Below are positions 6,613-12,744 of a DNA stretch of 12,744 bases, one piece after another; within the stretch, counting starts at the first letter, position 1, and the number at the start of each line of letters is the position of its first letter. Below the pieces are notes generated by a model. That model was not told where the DNA came from, did not search any database, and saw nothing but the letters and a program-made list of their open reading frames with translations. The position numbers and the translations under genes were made by a program. The stretch is from an uncultured Eubacteriales bacterium (GTDB lineage: Bacteria; Bacillota; Clostridia; Oscillospirales; Feifaniaceae): positions 1 through 12,744 of the forward strand of contig CABRXB010000008.1 in NCBI GenBank assembly GCA_902474785.1, in the 5' to 3' direction.

Positions 6613-6985
6613 GCGACAAGGGCGGGAAAGCGCGCCAAAAGGGGCAAACGTCAAAAACGCCGCAAGCACGAAAGGACGCCAGATCCCGGGCGCTTGATTC
6701 GAAAAAGAGCGAAAGCGCGTTTCAAACCGCACGGGCGACGCCGCGCTTTTGTCCAAACCCGCGCTGCGACCAAAGCCGTATCCTTCAGCCACAGACGCGC
6801 TTGATCTGTCGACAGAGCTGTATCAGCGGTCGCGAGAGCGCCCGACACCGGCGCGGCAGCCGGGCAAAGCGATATGAAGGCCGGCGCCTTAGTGTGTTGA
6901 GGGTTTTTTCCAAAAAGCAGAGCCAGGGAGCCTTTTTTGAGATGGCCGTTTTGCGTTTGGAGCAGGGGCTGTGCGCCTCTCCTGC
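6613..6985. other. Intergenic region between divergent genes
   Basis: Nothing coding is supported in this stretch between the leftward asparaginase promoter and the rightward promoter at 6986. The left half is purine-rich on the + strand. A perfect 12-base palindrome, TCTGTCGACAGA, lies at 6805-6816 but is far from both promoters. Open frames here have no ribosome binding sites and no recognisable domains. Confidence 0.55.
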
Positions 6986-7014
6986 TTGCATTTTCCACGC
7001 GGTTGCGGTATACT
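6986..7014 (+). promoter_or_regulatory. Candidate promoter of the zinc-ribbon-like membrane protein gene
   Basis: TTGCAT (6986-6991) is followed after exactly 17 bases by TATACT (7009-7014). The -10 is good (five of six), the -35 weaker. The start codon is about 50 bases downstream. Confidence 0.6.
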
Positions 7015-7065
7015 GACTTCGTTTTACTTCGCGCAAGACCGGGTGACAAAAAGGAGGGCGCACAG

Positions 7066-7503
7066 ATGAGCAGCAACTATGAGATCAGAGAACGCCTTCG
7101 CGCTTTCGACGGCTTTCAAGAGGAGATGTGCGACGAATGCGGCTACCGGGGCTGTTTTGGCATTGCAAAGCAGAATGTGCGGCCGCTCATCCGGCTGCCC
7201 ATGTCGATTGTTTTGGTGCTTGCCGGCGGCGCGCTGTGGTACTACGTCTTCAACTCAGATCCCATTGCCTGGTTTGTCATCTTCTTCTCGGTTGCGGGCA
7301 TCTATCTTTGGATGATGAGCCGCAAGGTGGTTTGCCCCAACTGCGGGGCAAAACGTCCGCTCAAGAGCAAGCAGCGCGAACCTCGGGACTTCAACCGCTA
7401 CGACGCGATCGACTACGGCAAGCAGGCGCAGGACTACAAACGGCGCGTTCTGGCCTTCATGGAGGAATATGACAAGACGGGAAAGCCCGGAGAATGGGTA
7501 TAA
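7066..7503 (+). CDS. Small two-helix membrane protein with split zinc-ribbon-like cysteines
   Basis: I do not recognise a named family. The 145-residue product has CDECGYRGC at 22-30 (Cys22, Cys25, Cys30), two hydrophobic segments near 45-62 and 66-84 separated by a short NSDP turn, then CPNCG at 90-94. The two CxxC knuckles would bracket a helical hairpin, so both lie on the same side of the membrane, probably the cytoplasm, and could form one metal site. The tail (95-145) is charged with several Tyr/Arg residues and no further cysteines. AAGGAGG at 7051-7057 fixes the ATG at 7066. The stop is only five bases before the -35 of the thrS promoter, with no terminator between, so its transcript probably runs into the T-box. 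Metal binding is inferred from the cysteines; no function is claimed. Confidence 0.8.
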   Translation: MSSNYEIRERLRAFDGFQEEMCDECGYRGCFGIAKQNVRPLIRLPMSIVLVLAGGALWYYVFNSDPIAWFVIFFSVAGIYLWMMSRKVVCPNCGAKRPLKSKQREPRDFNRYDAIDYGKQAQDYKRRVLAFMEEYDKTGKPGEWV

Positions 7504-7508
7504 AAGGC

Positions 7509-7538
7509 TTGACAAAATCGCTCCTTTGGGAGTAGAAT
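7509..7538 (+). promoter_or_regulatory. thrS promoter
   Basis: A consensus -35 TTGACA (7509-7514) is followed after 18 bases by TAGAAT (7533-7538), five of six matches to the -10. Transcription would start near 7545, immediately before the T-box Stem I, as expected for a T-box-controlled gene. Confidence 0.85.
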
Positions 7539-7544
7539 TGATAA

Positions 7545-7800
7545 AATAATATAGAAAACAACTGCGACGGAGAGAAAAAGGCGCGCGACAGAGAGAACGG
7601 CTGACAAGCTGAGAGCCGTTTGCGCACATGCCGAAACAACCGCTCCCGAGTTGCGGAGAGGAAATGCTCCGCCGGCTGCAAGGCCCCGTTATCGGCCAGA
7701 CGAGGCGAGAAGAAACGCATGCTTTCTTCTTGCAAAGTTCGGGTGGAACCGCGCGGCAAAGCGCCCCGAATCCCCATATGTGGGGATTCGGGGCTTTTTT
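7545..7800 (+). promoter_or_regulatory. T-box riboswitch controlling thrS
   Basis: This leader senses uncharged tRNA-Thr and allows transcription into thrS. Stem I is based on 7564-7568 with 7650-7654 and 7569-7572 with 7643-7646. It rises through GGC/GCC (7580-7582, 7630-7632) and GCGC/GCGC (7583-7586, 7622-7625) to an apical hairpin (7596-7602 with 7614-7620). The best threonine specifier is ACA at 7626-7628, in the unpaired ACAU; ACA at 7636 or ACC at 7639 are alternatives. Stem III is 7708-7715 with 7723-7730. The antiterminator pairs TTCGGG (7738-7743) with CCCGAA (7765-7770) and GCGC (7751-7754) with GCGC (7761-7764), leaving the 7-base bulge TGGAACC. TGGA would pair with a UCCA acceptor end, so a tRNA-Thr with discriminator U is predicted. 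The terminator uses the same CCCGAA, so the two structures exclude each other. Confidence 0.95.
7763..7800 (+). terminator. T-box terminator
   Basis: Bases 7763-7776 pair perfectly with 7781-7794 (14 bp, loop TATG) and are followed by six T (7795-7800). Its left arm contains the CCCGAA needed by the antiterminator. It is the off state of the thrS leader. Confidence 0.95.
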
Positions 7801-7869
7801 GATGGATTCGCCGCCGAGCAAAAAAGCAGAGATTTTTATGCAGACAACGTGCATCGAAAGGAGAACACC

Positions 7870-9780
7870 ATGATTTTTATCACACTCAAAGATCAAAGCG
7901 TGCGCGAATTCCCGGCGGGGACGCCCGTCATCGCCATTGCAAAGGCCATTTCGCCTGCTCTGGCAAAGGAGGCCTGCGTCGCCAAAGTCAATGGAGAGCT
8001 GTGCGATCTGCGCACCGTAATCGAAGAGGACTGCGCGCTGGAGATTTTGACCTTCGACAGCGCCGAGGGCAAGCACGCCTTCTGGCACACCGGCTCCCAC
8101 GTGCTCGCGCAGGCGATCAAGCGCCTGTTCCCCGCCGCCAAGCTGACGGTGGGCCCCGCCATCGACAACGGCTTTTACTATGACATCGACGTGGAGCAGC
8201 CTTTCACCGGCGAGGATCTCGAGAAGATTGAAGCCGAGATGCGCAGCATCGTCAAGGAGGATTTGCCGCTCGAGCGCTATGCGCTGCCGCGCGAGGAGGC
8301 CGTCGCCTTTGCCAAAGAGATGGAGGAGCCCTACAAGGTCATCTTGATCGAAGAGCTGCCCGAGGGCGAGGAGATCTCCTTTTACCGTCAGGGCAACTTC
8401 ACCGATCTGTGCGCCGGGCCCCACCTCATGCGCACGGGGGCGCTCAAAGCCTTAAAGCTGCTCAACGTCACGGGCGCCTATTGGAAGGCCGACGCAAACA
8501 ACAAGATGCTGCAGCGCGTCTACGGTATCGCCTTCCCCAAAAAGCAGCAGCTTGACGACTATCTCACCATGCTCGAGGAGGCCAAGCGCCGCGACCACCG
8601 CCGCTTGGGGCGCGAGCTCGATCTCTTCGCCCTTTTCGACGAGGGGCCGGGCTTCCCCTTCTTCTTCCCCAAGGGCATGGTGATTCGCAACGAGCTTGAA
8701 ACCTACTGGCGCGACCTGCACCGCAAATGGGGCTATGAGGAGATCAAAACGCCCATGATTTTGAGCGAGGAGCTGTGGCACCGCTCGGGTCACTGGGACC
8801 ACTATCAGGAGAACATGTATTTCACCACCATCGACGACGGGGCCTATGCCATCAAGCCCATGAACTGCCCCGGCGGAATGCTGGCCTACAAGCGTCGCAT
8901 GTGGTCGTATAAGGATTTGCCCATGCGCGTGGGCGAGCTGGGGCTGGTGCACCGCCATGAGCTCTCGGGCGCGCTGCACGGCCTGATGCGCGTGCGCTGC
9001 TTCACGCAGGACGACGCGCACATCTTCATGACGCAAGAGCAGATCCCGCAGGAGATCGCCGGCGTGATCGAGCTCATCGACTCGGTTTACAAGGTCTTTG
9101 GCTTTGAATACCATGTCGAGCTCTCCACCTGCCCCGAGGACTTCATCGGCACCGAGGAGATGAGGACGACGAGCGAAGAGGCGCTGCGCAGCGTGCTCGA
9201 AGCGCGCGGCATGGACTATGTGGTCAACCCCGGCGACGGCGCCTTTTACGGCCCCAAGATCGACTTCCACCTCAAAGACTGCATCGGCCGCACCCGGCAG
9301 CGCGGCACCATCCAGCTCGACTACCAGATGCCCGAGCGTTTTGATCTGACCTATGTCGGGGCCGACGGCGAAAAGCACCGCCCCGTCATGATTCACCGCG
9401 TGGCCTTCGGTTCCATCGAGCGATTCATCGGCATCCTGACCGAGCACTTTGCCGGGGCCTTCCCCGCGTGGCTCGCCCCGGTGCAGGTCAAGGTCATCCC
9501 CATCGCCGACCGCCACCACGACTACGCGGCGCAGCTGGAACAGCGGCTGACGGACGAGGGGCTGCGCGTGGAAAACGATATGCGCAGCGAGAAGATGGGC
9601 TTTAAAATCCGCGAGGCGCAGCTTGCCAAGATCCCCTATATGCTCGTGGTGGGCGACAAGGAGATGGAAGAGGGCAAGGTGTCGGTGCGTTCGCGCGCAG
9701 GGGGCGACCTCGGCGTGATGGACGTGGGCGATTTTGCCGCCCTGCTGCACGAGGAGATCGACACCAAGGCCATCAAATAG
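7870..9780 (+). CDS. thrS: Threonyl-tRNA synthetase
   Basis: ThrS charges tRNA-Thr with threonine in the cytoplasm and edits mischarged serine. The 636-residue product has the full bacterial layout: TGS domain (about 1-62), editing domain with H73-x3-H77 and C181-x3-H185, class II catalytic core (about 245-535), and C-terminal anticodon-binding domain (about 537-636). The zinc ligands that recognise threonine are all present: Cys333 in NCPGG, His384 in DDAHIF, His509 in IHRVAFGS. Motif 2 (HRHELSGALHG, 361-371) and motif 3 (GSIERFIGIL, 514-523) are intact. The ATG at 7870 has AAAGGAG about 7 bases upstream (7858-7864). Expression is controlled by the T-box just upstream. No anomaly is seen. 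Confidence 0.98.
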   Translation: MIFITLKDQSVREFPAGTPVIAIAKAISPALAKEACVAKVNGELCDLRTVIEEDCALEILTFDSAEGKHAFWHTGSHVLAQAIKRLFPAAKLTVGPAIDNGFYYDIDVEQPFTGEDLEKIEAEMRSIVKEDLPLERYALPREEAVAFAKEMEEPYKVILIEELPEGEEISFYRQGNFTDLCAGPHLMRTGALKALKLLNVTGAYWKADANNKMLQRVYGIAFPKKQQLDDYLTMLEEAKRRDHRRLGRELDLFALFDEGPGFPFFFPKGMVIRNELETYWRDLHRKWGYEEIKTPMILSEELWHRSGHWDHYQENMYFTTIDDGAYAIKPMNCPGGMLAYKRRMWSYKDLPMRVGELGLVHRHELSGALHGLMRVRCFTQDDAHIFMTQEQIPQEIAGVIELIDSVYKVFGFEYHVELSTCPEDFIGTEEMRTTSEEALRSVLEARGMDYVVNPGDGAFYGPKIDFHLKDCIGRTRQRGTIQLDYQMPERFDLTYVGADGEKHRPVMIHRVAFGSIERFIGILTEHFAGAFPAWLAPVQVKVIPIADRHHDYAAQLEQRLTDEGLRVENDMRSEKMGFKIREAQLAKIPYMLVVGDKEMEEGKVSVRSRAGGDLGVMDVGDFAALLHEEIDTKAIK

Positions 9781-9965
9781 ACCTTTAAAAAGGCAAAGCG
9801 TCCAGGACAAAACAAACGCTTGTCATGCCGTGGGCGGGACGCACGCTCGAGCGCGGCGGACGCAGCCGCCTTTGCGCTTGCCCTTTCGCAGTCGCTTGCC
9901 AGAAACGTTCTTTGGCGTTTTTGGCGCACAGCAGACAGCCGGGGGCTCGCCCGCTGCACAAACCT

Positions 9966-9990
9966 GCGCAGCAAAACATGCGCTTTTTTT
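9966..9990 (+). terminator. Candidate thrS terminator
   Basis: GCGCA (9966-9970) pairs with TGCGC (9979-9983) across an 8-base loop and is followed at once by seven T (9984-9990). The stem is short but GC-rich and the T run is good. It is the best + strand terminator after thrS. Confidence 0.5.
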
Positions 9991-10022
9991 CAAACGGCCC
10001 TTTTCAAAGGGCGAAGCGTCAA

Positions 10023-10062
10023 AAGCACAGGCGCGGGCGACACATCGCCTGCGCCTGTGCTT
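10023..10062 (+). repeat. 18-bp hairpin with CACA loop and no clear T tract
   Basis: Bases 10023-10040 pair with 10045-10062 with a single G-T wobble, leaving the loop CACA. It is followed on + by TCTCATC, and on minus by TTT, neither a strong T run. It lies 18 bases before the ribosome binding site of the next gene. Its CACAGGC...GCCTGTG core is shared with the hairpin at 613-654. It could end the thrS transcript, be part of the next gene's leader, or be a dispersed palindrome. Confidence 0.7.
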
Positions 10063-10096
10063 CTCATCAGACAGGTTAAAAAAGGAGACTGAAAAG

Positions 10097-10795
10097 ATGG
10101 TATCGTTGCAAGATTGGCTTATCGACTATGTGCGCGCCGTGCAAAACGCTTTTTCGGATCGGGTGCTTTTCATCGGCATCCAGGGCAGCCGTGCGAGAGG
10201 GGAGGCAAACCGCACCAGCGACATCGACGTGGTGTTGATTCTGGACACGCTGTCGGCCGACGATTTGAAGGTCTACCGCGATGCGATTGCCGCCCTGCCC
10301 GACAGGGAGTTGATGTGCGGCTTTGTGTCGGGCGTCGGGGAGCTGCGGGCCTGGGCGCCCGGCGAGCTTTTCGCGTTTTATTATGACACGGTGCCCGTTA
10401 TGGGAAGCCTCGACTTTCTCGAACCGCTGTTTGGCGCGCGCGACGTTGCGCAGGCTGTTTGGAGTGGGGCGTGCGGCGTCTATCACATGGCGGCGCACAA
10501 CTGCGTGCATGAACGCAGCCTTGACCTTTTGCGCGAGCTTTTCAAGTCGGCCGTGTTTGTGCTGAAGGCCAAATGGTTTTTGGAGACGGGACGCCATGTG
10601 TCGCGCCGCTTGGAGCTGGCGGAGGTTTTAAAGGGCGACGATCTGAAGGTACTTCAGACGGCGAACGCCCTGAAAGATGGGCAGCTCTGCGGGGAGGATG
10701 CTCTTGACGTCTGCACAGACCTTTTGTTGCGCTGGGCGGGGGATCTGATCAGGACAATGTGTGCGCAAGAGGGGACGCTCGAAAGCGACGGTTAA
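10097..10795 (+). CDS. Nucleotidyltransferase-fold protein (Pol beta superfamily)
   Basis: This 232-residue protein has the nucleotidyltransferase signature near its start: GSRARGEANRTSDIDVVLI, with Gly30-Ser31 and the metal-binding pair Asp42 and Asp44. That is the catalytic layout of minimal nucleotidyltransferases and aminoglycoside adenylyltransferases, which move a nucleotide from NTP to a protein, RNA or small molecule. The rest (about 120-225) looks mostly helical, with hydrophobic stretches but no membrane segment. AAAGGAG at 10081-10087 fixes the ATG at 10097. A third carboxylate (Glu or Asp around 70-85) is expected but cannot be pinned down by eye. No HEPN antitoxin or toxin partner is adjacent, which argues against a MNT-HEPN toxin-antitoxin pair unless the HEPN-like part is the fused helical C-terminus. 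Fold is firm; substrate is unknown. Confidence 0.82.
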   Translation: MVSLQDWLIDYVRAVQNAFSDRVLFIGIQGSRARGEANRTSDIDVVLILDTLSADDLKVYRDAIAALPDRELMCGFVSGVGELRAWAPGELFAFYYDTVPVMGSLDFLEPLFGARDVAQAVWSGACGVYHMAAHNCVHERSLDLLRELFKSAVFVLKAKWFLETGRHVSRRLELAEVLKGDDLKVLQTANALKDGQLCGEDALDVCTDLLLRWAGDLIRTMCAQEGTLESDG

Positions 10796-11170
10796 ATAAA
10801 GCCGACGATACTCGTTTTTTGAAACAAGCCCTCCTCCTCTTGACACGCAAGGCCGACGCGCATCAGAGACCGGACTCTTGAAGTCGGGTCGCAACAACAC
10901 AAAAGGCGGGCGCAAGCATGTCTTGCCTGCGCCCGCCGAGCGGAGATGAAAATCTTTGCATGCAGGCGGCGCGTCGGACGCAGCACCTGTGGGGTTAAGA
11001 CAGGCCAACCTTCGAAGCGCACTGTCAAGGATATAGCGCCGCAGCAACATGGAAACAAGGCCCATGGAGCAAAGGGCCGCCTCTGGTTTTGGCACGGCGT
11101 CGTCCGCGGGACACAGGGAATTTAAGGGCAAGCTGAAAGGGCCCGGTGCAGCGGCTTTTTTAAAACCGCG
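10796..11170. other. Intergenic region between convergent genes
   Basis: No gene is supported between the nucleotidyltransferase stop and the nitroreductase stop. A weak + strand terminator candidate follows the first gene: ACGA (10805-10808) and TCGT (10812-10815) pair around a 3-base loop and run into six T (10815-10820). A stronger minus-strand terminator lies at 10901-10937. The remainder, 10938-11170, shows nothing I can interpret. Confidence 0.55.
10901..10937 (-). terminator. Intrinsic terminator of the nitroreductase gene
   Basis: Ten perfect base pairs (10905-10914 with 10928-10937) continue past one A/C mismatch for three more, with a 5-base loop at 10919-10923. On the minus strand the stem is followed by TTTT (10904-10901). 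It ends the leftward nitroreductase transcript about 230 bases after its stop and may also slow rightward transcription. Confidence 0.72.
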
Positions 11171-11749
11171 CTATTTGACCAGCATCACATCGTCCATCGA
11201 ACGCTTGGGCACACAAAGCGCGCCGTCCTCGCCCCAGTAATAGGGCGTTGCGCCAGACTCGGGCAGCTCCACCTCGCGCGCGTGCATGGCGGGGTAGCCA
11301 AGCGCGATGGCGGAAGTGATTTTCAGATGCGCGGGCAGGTCGATCGCCTGGGCGATTGCGGCGCGGTCAATGCCCTCGAGCCAGCAGGTGCCGACGCCTT
11401 CGCCCATGGCATAGATGATGATGTTCTCGGCGGCGGCGCCGATGTCGTGGATCATGGGCTGCTCTTTGATGGTGGTGTCGTTGCAGATGAGAATCCAGGC
11501 GGTGGGCAGCTCGCCGGGCCGGGGACGGCCGGAGCCGTCTTTCAAATGCATGCCCCACTTGGTCTCTTCGAACACGGCGCTGACAAGTTCTGGCGTTTTG
11601 ACAACGCAGAATTTGAGCGACTGAATATTTCCGCCAACGGGGGCCAGACGCGCCACGTTGACCGCCTTTTCCAACACCTCGTCGGGAATGGGTCTTTGGG
11701 CAAAGCGGCGAATGGTGCGCCGGGTGGTCATGGCTTCATAAATCGTCAT
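11171..11749 (-). CDS. Nitroreductase family protein (FMN-dependent oxidoreductase)
   Basis: This 192-residue protein fits the FMN-binding nitroreductase family, which uses NAD(P)H to reduce nitroaromatics, quinones or other substrates and acts as a homodimer in the cytoplasm. Seen: the N-terminal TTRRTIRRF (8-16), whose arginines contact the FMN phosphate in the family; APVGGNIQSLKF (36-47), the variant of the usual PSxxNxQPW segment; a second FMN-contacting region with AAAENIIIYAMGEGVGTCWL (106-125); and the closing ALGYPA (149-154). I chose the ATG at 11749 because AGAGGAG precedes it by about 7 bases. A longer in-frame extension to 11920 runs through the promoter and is rejected. It stands alone with its own promoter and terminator. 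The substrate cannot be named. Confidence 0.88.
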   Translation of the reverse strand: MTIYEAMTTRRTIRRFAQRPIPDEVLEKAVNVARLAPVGGNIQSLKFCVVKTPELVSAVFEETKWGMHLKDGSGRPRPGELPTAWILICNDTTIKEQPMIHDIGAAAENIIIYAMGEGVGTCWLEGIDRAAIAQAIDLPAHLKITSAIALGYPAMHAREVELPESGATPYYWGEDGALCVPKRSMDDVMLVK

Positions 11750-11774
11750 AAAAGATCTCCTCTCTGTTTTCACC

Positions 11775-11788
11775 TTGACTTTTGACTT
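11775..11788 (-). repeat. Tandem heptamer at the nitroreductase transcription start
   Basis: TTGACTT is repeated twice without a gap (11775-11781 and 11782-11788). On the minus strand this reads AAGTCAA twice, directly after the -10 box, so it covers the likely transcription start. That position suits a repressor or redox-regulator operator. This is inference, since a 7-mer repeat in AT-richer promoter DNA can be chance. Confidence 0.5.
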
Positions 11789-11817
11789 ATTGTACCAAGG
11801 AAGCCGATGCTTGTCAA
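11789..11817 (-). promoter_or_regulatory. Nitroreductase promoter
   Basis: On the minus strand a consensus -35 TTGACA (11817-11812) is followed after exactly 17 bases by TACAAT (11794-11789), five of six matches. It lies 40 bases before the start codon and is one of the two best promoters in the window. Confidence 0.88.
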
Positions 11818-11974
11818 ACGCGGAAACTGGCAAGGGAGAAGAAAGAAAAAGACGAGAGGATCCGTCTGGCATCAAACCGCGGGGAGATTGCCCGCCCTTT
11901 TGAAAGCCCCCTTTTTTCACAGCCCCTGCCGCTCGCGTTTAGAGCGCGCCGACGGGGAATTTTTCTCTTTTTTA

Positions 11975-12003
11975 TGGAAATCGACCCTTAAATGTGGTAT
12001 GAT
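11975..12003 (+). promoter_or_regulatory. Candidate promoter of the DUF308 gene
   Basis: TATGAT (11998-12003) is preceded by TGG, giving an extended -10, and by TGGAAA (11975-11980), a four-of-six -35, with 17 bases between. The start codon is 42 bases downstream. Confidence 0.6.
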
Positions 12004-12045
12004 AAACCATCATGCGGTTATGAATGGCACAAGGAGGCGCAGAGA

Positions 12046-12744
12046 ATGCACTATCAGGAGTTTCAGCTTGACGCCAAGGCGCTGTCGGCCGATTCGCTGC
12101 TTCTTCACGCCATCTTCACAGGACTTTTGGGGGCGCTGCTCCTGGTGCGCCCGCATCTCATGAGCAGCCTGTTTCGCTGGAGCGCGCTTTGGCTGTTTGC
12201 GCTTTCGGGCGCTGCGGGCCTGTTGGCCTTTTTCTTTGGCAGAAAAAGAGAAGTGCGCAACATCCGCCAGATCTTGATGGCGCTCATCTCGCTGTATTTG
12301 GCGTGGTTTGCCTATTCGCGCCCTGCGCAGCTCGCGGCGCTGCTTCCGCTGGCGCTGGGCGCAAACGCCCTGCTCAGCGGCCTGCTGCACTTTGTCACCT
12401 GTTATCTTCAAAAGAGAAACAACGAGTGGGTGGGGCTGCACACCTTTTTTATGGGGCTTTTGTCGGCGCTGCTGGGTCTGCTGCTTGTGATCTGGCCGGT
12501 GGCGCTCACCGACGCGGCCTTTGTCATGTCCGGCATTTACTGCCTGATGTCGGCCGCCACACAGCTTGCGGATTATATCGAAGAGCGAAGACCGGGCCTG
12601 AGACCCAAGCGGCCTTGGCGCCGCGTGAGGGTGAGCGCGCCGCCCGCGTTTTTTGCCCTTGCGCCCAAGCGCGCACAGGAGAAGATCAACAAGATATGGG
12701 AGCGTCTTGCGCATGCAGGATTTCAGCTTTGCCAACCTCGACCG
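12046..12744 (+). CDS. DUF308/HdeD-like six-helix membrane protein, 3' end outside the window
   Basis: The frame is open from ATG 12046 to the last base (233 codons, no stop). AAGGAGG at 12031-12037 fixes the start. Hydrophobic segments near 18-34, 44-64, 74-90, 97-117, 132-150 and 156-176 suggest six transmembrane helices, arranged as two sets of three, each second half rich in small residues (ALGANALLSGLLH, 102-114, and SGIYCLMSAATQ, 162-173). That repeat pattern fits the DUF308 family that includes E. coli HdeD, a membrane protein linked to acid resistance; the role in Firmicutes is unknown to me. After 178 the chain is basic and Pro-rich, probably a cytoplasmic tail. An ATG at 12713 in another frame, with GGGAG about 10 bases before it, may start an overlapping downstream gene, but 11 codons cannot support a call. 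Confidence 0.78.
   Translation, partial: MHYQEFQLDAKALSADSLLLHAIFTGLLGALLLVRPHLMSSLFRWSALWLFALSGAAGLLAFFFGRKREVRNIRQILMALISLYLAWFAYSRPAQLAALLPLALGANALLSGLLHFVTCYLQKRNNEWVGLHTFFMGLLSALLGLLLVIWPVALTDAAFVMSGIYCLMSAATQLADYIEERRPGLRPKRPWRRVRVSAPPAFFALAPKRAQEKINKIWERLAHAGFQLCQPRP

Larger units (their letters stand above)
9781..10096 (+). other. Region between thrS and the nucleotidyltransferase gene
   Basis: These 316 bases hold no gene. In order they contain a small palindrome (CCTTTAAAAAGG, 9782-9793), a short-stem candidate terminator (9966-9990), a 7-bp hairpin (9997-10003 with 10006-10012), and a strong 18-bp hairpin (10023-10062) before the next ribosome binding site. No convincing promoter for the next gene is visible, so it may depend on thrS readthrough or on a promoter I cannot recognise. 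Confidence 0.55.

Noticed and set aside
6805..6816. Perfect 12-base palindrome TCTGTCGACAGA as an operator
   Set aside because: It is about 170 bases from the nearest promoter on either side and has no second copy in the window, so it is most easily explained by chance.
8452..9810. A 452-codon minus-strand ORF antisense to thrS
   Set aside because: It is the mirror of GC-rich thrS codons. ThrS is complete on the + strand with all catalytic residues, and the antisense product has no recognisable domain.
11821..11974. Possible short + strand ORF and T-rich stretches between the nitroreductase and DUF308 promoters
   Set aside because: The frame starts inside the nitroreductase promoter, has no ribosome binding site, and the T runs are not preceded by a convincing stem.
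12010..12735. A 241-codon minus-strand ORF antisense to the DUF308 gene
   Set aside because: The + strand frame has a ribosome binding site, promoter and six hydrophobic segments. The antisense product is a Gln/Arg/Lys-rich shadow.

Overview
The window looks like chromosomal DNA of a GC-rich member of the Clostridia, plausibly an Oscillospiraceae-type gut anaerobe. The signs are strong AGGAGG-type ribosome binding sites before nearly every gene, sigma-70-like promoters with TATAAT-type -10 boxes, a T-box leader before a tRNA synthetase gene, a membrane-anchored MurF of a kind I associate with Firmicutes, and GC-rich third codon positions. This placement is inferred from style and gene content. 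No rRNA, tRNA, CRISPR array, transposase or phage gene is visible.

Left part (1-5143). A small cysteine-rich DUF3795 gene on the + strand (153-533) is followed by a gene-poor stretch with a perfect 19-bp hairpin (613-654). Then come three leftward genes transcribed in the order alpha/beta hydrolase (4997-4215), membrane-anchored MurF (4218-2638) and Ddl (2250-1089). Hydrolase and murF overlap as ATGA, and a good promoter precedes the hydrolase. MurF and Ddl act at consecutive steps: Ddl makes D-Ala-D-Ala and MurF adds it to the UDP-MurNAc-tripeptide. The ddl reading frame is broken after codon 109, exactly in the conserved EDG-TLQG region, and the break coincides with a CTT-TGA sequence.

Middle part (5111-7503). 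A leftward, divergent asparaginase II-family gene (6520-5525) has its own promoter, a 73 percent purine (+ strand) downstream region and an intrinsic terminator. A rightward small membrane protein with a split zinc-ribbon-like cysteine pattern follows (7066-7503).

Right part (7504-12744). A textbook transcriptional T-box (promoter, Stem I, Stem III, antiterminator with UGGA bulge, terminator) controls thrS (7870-9780). After it lie an orphan nucleotidyltransferase-fold gene (10097-10795), a convergent leftward nitroreductase gene (11749-11171) with a strong promoter and a tandem heptamer at its predicted transcription start, and a rightward six-helix DUF308/HdeD-like membrane protein that runs off the end of the window.

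Most of the window is ordinary housekeeping and small accessory genes. The items most worth a second look are the ddl frameshift, the membrane-tethered cell-wall ligase module, the divergent asparaginase active-site region, and a set of T-tract-less GC-rich hairpins that share a CACAGGC...GCCTGTG core.
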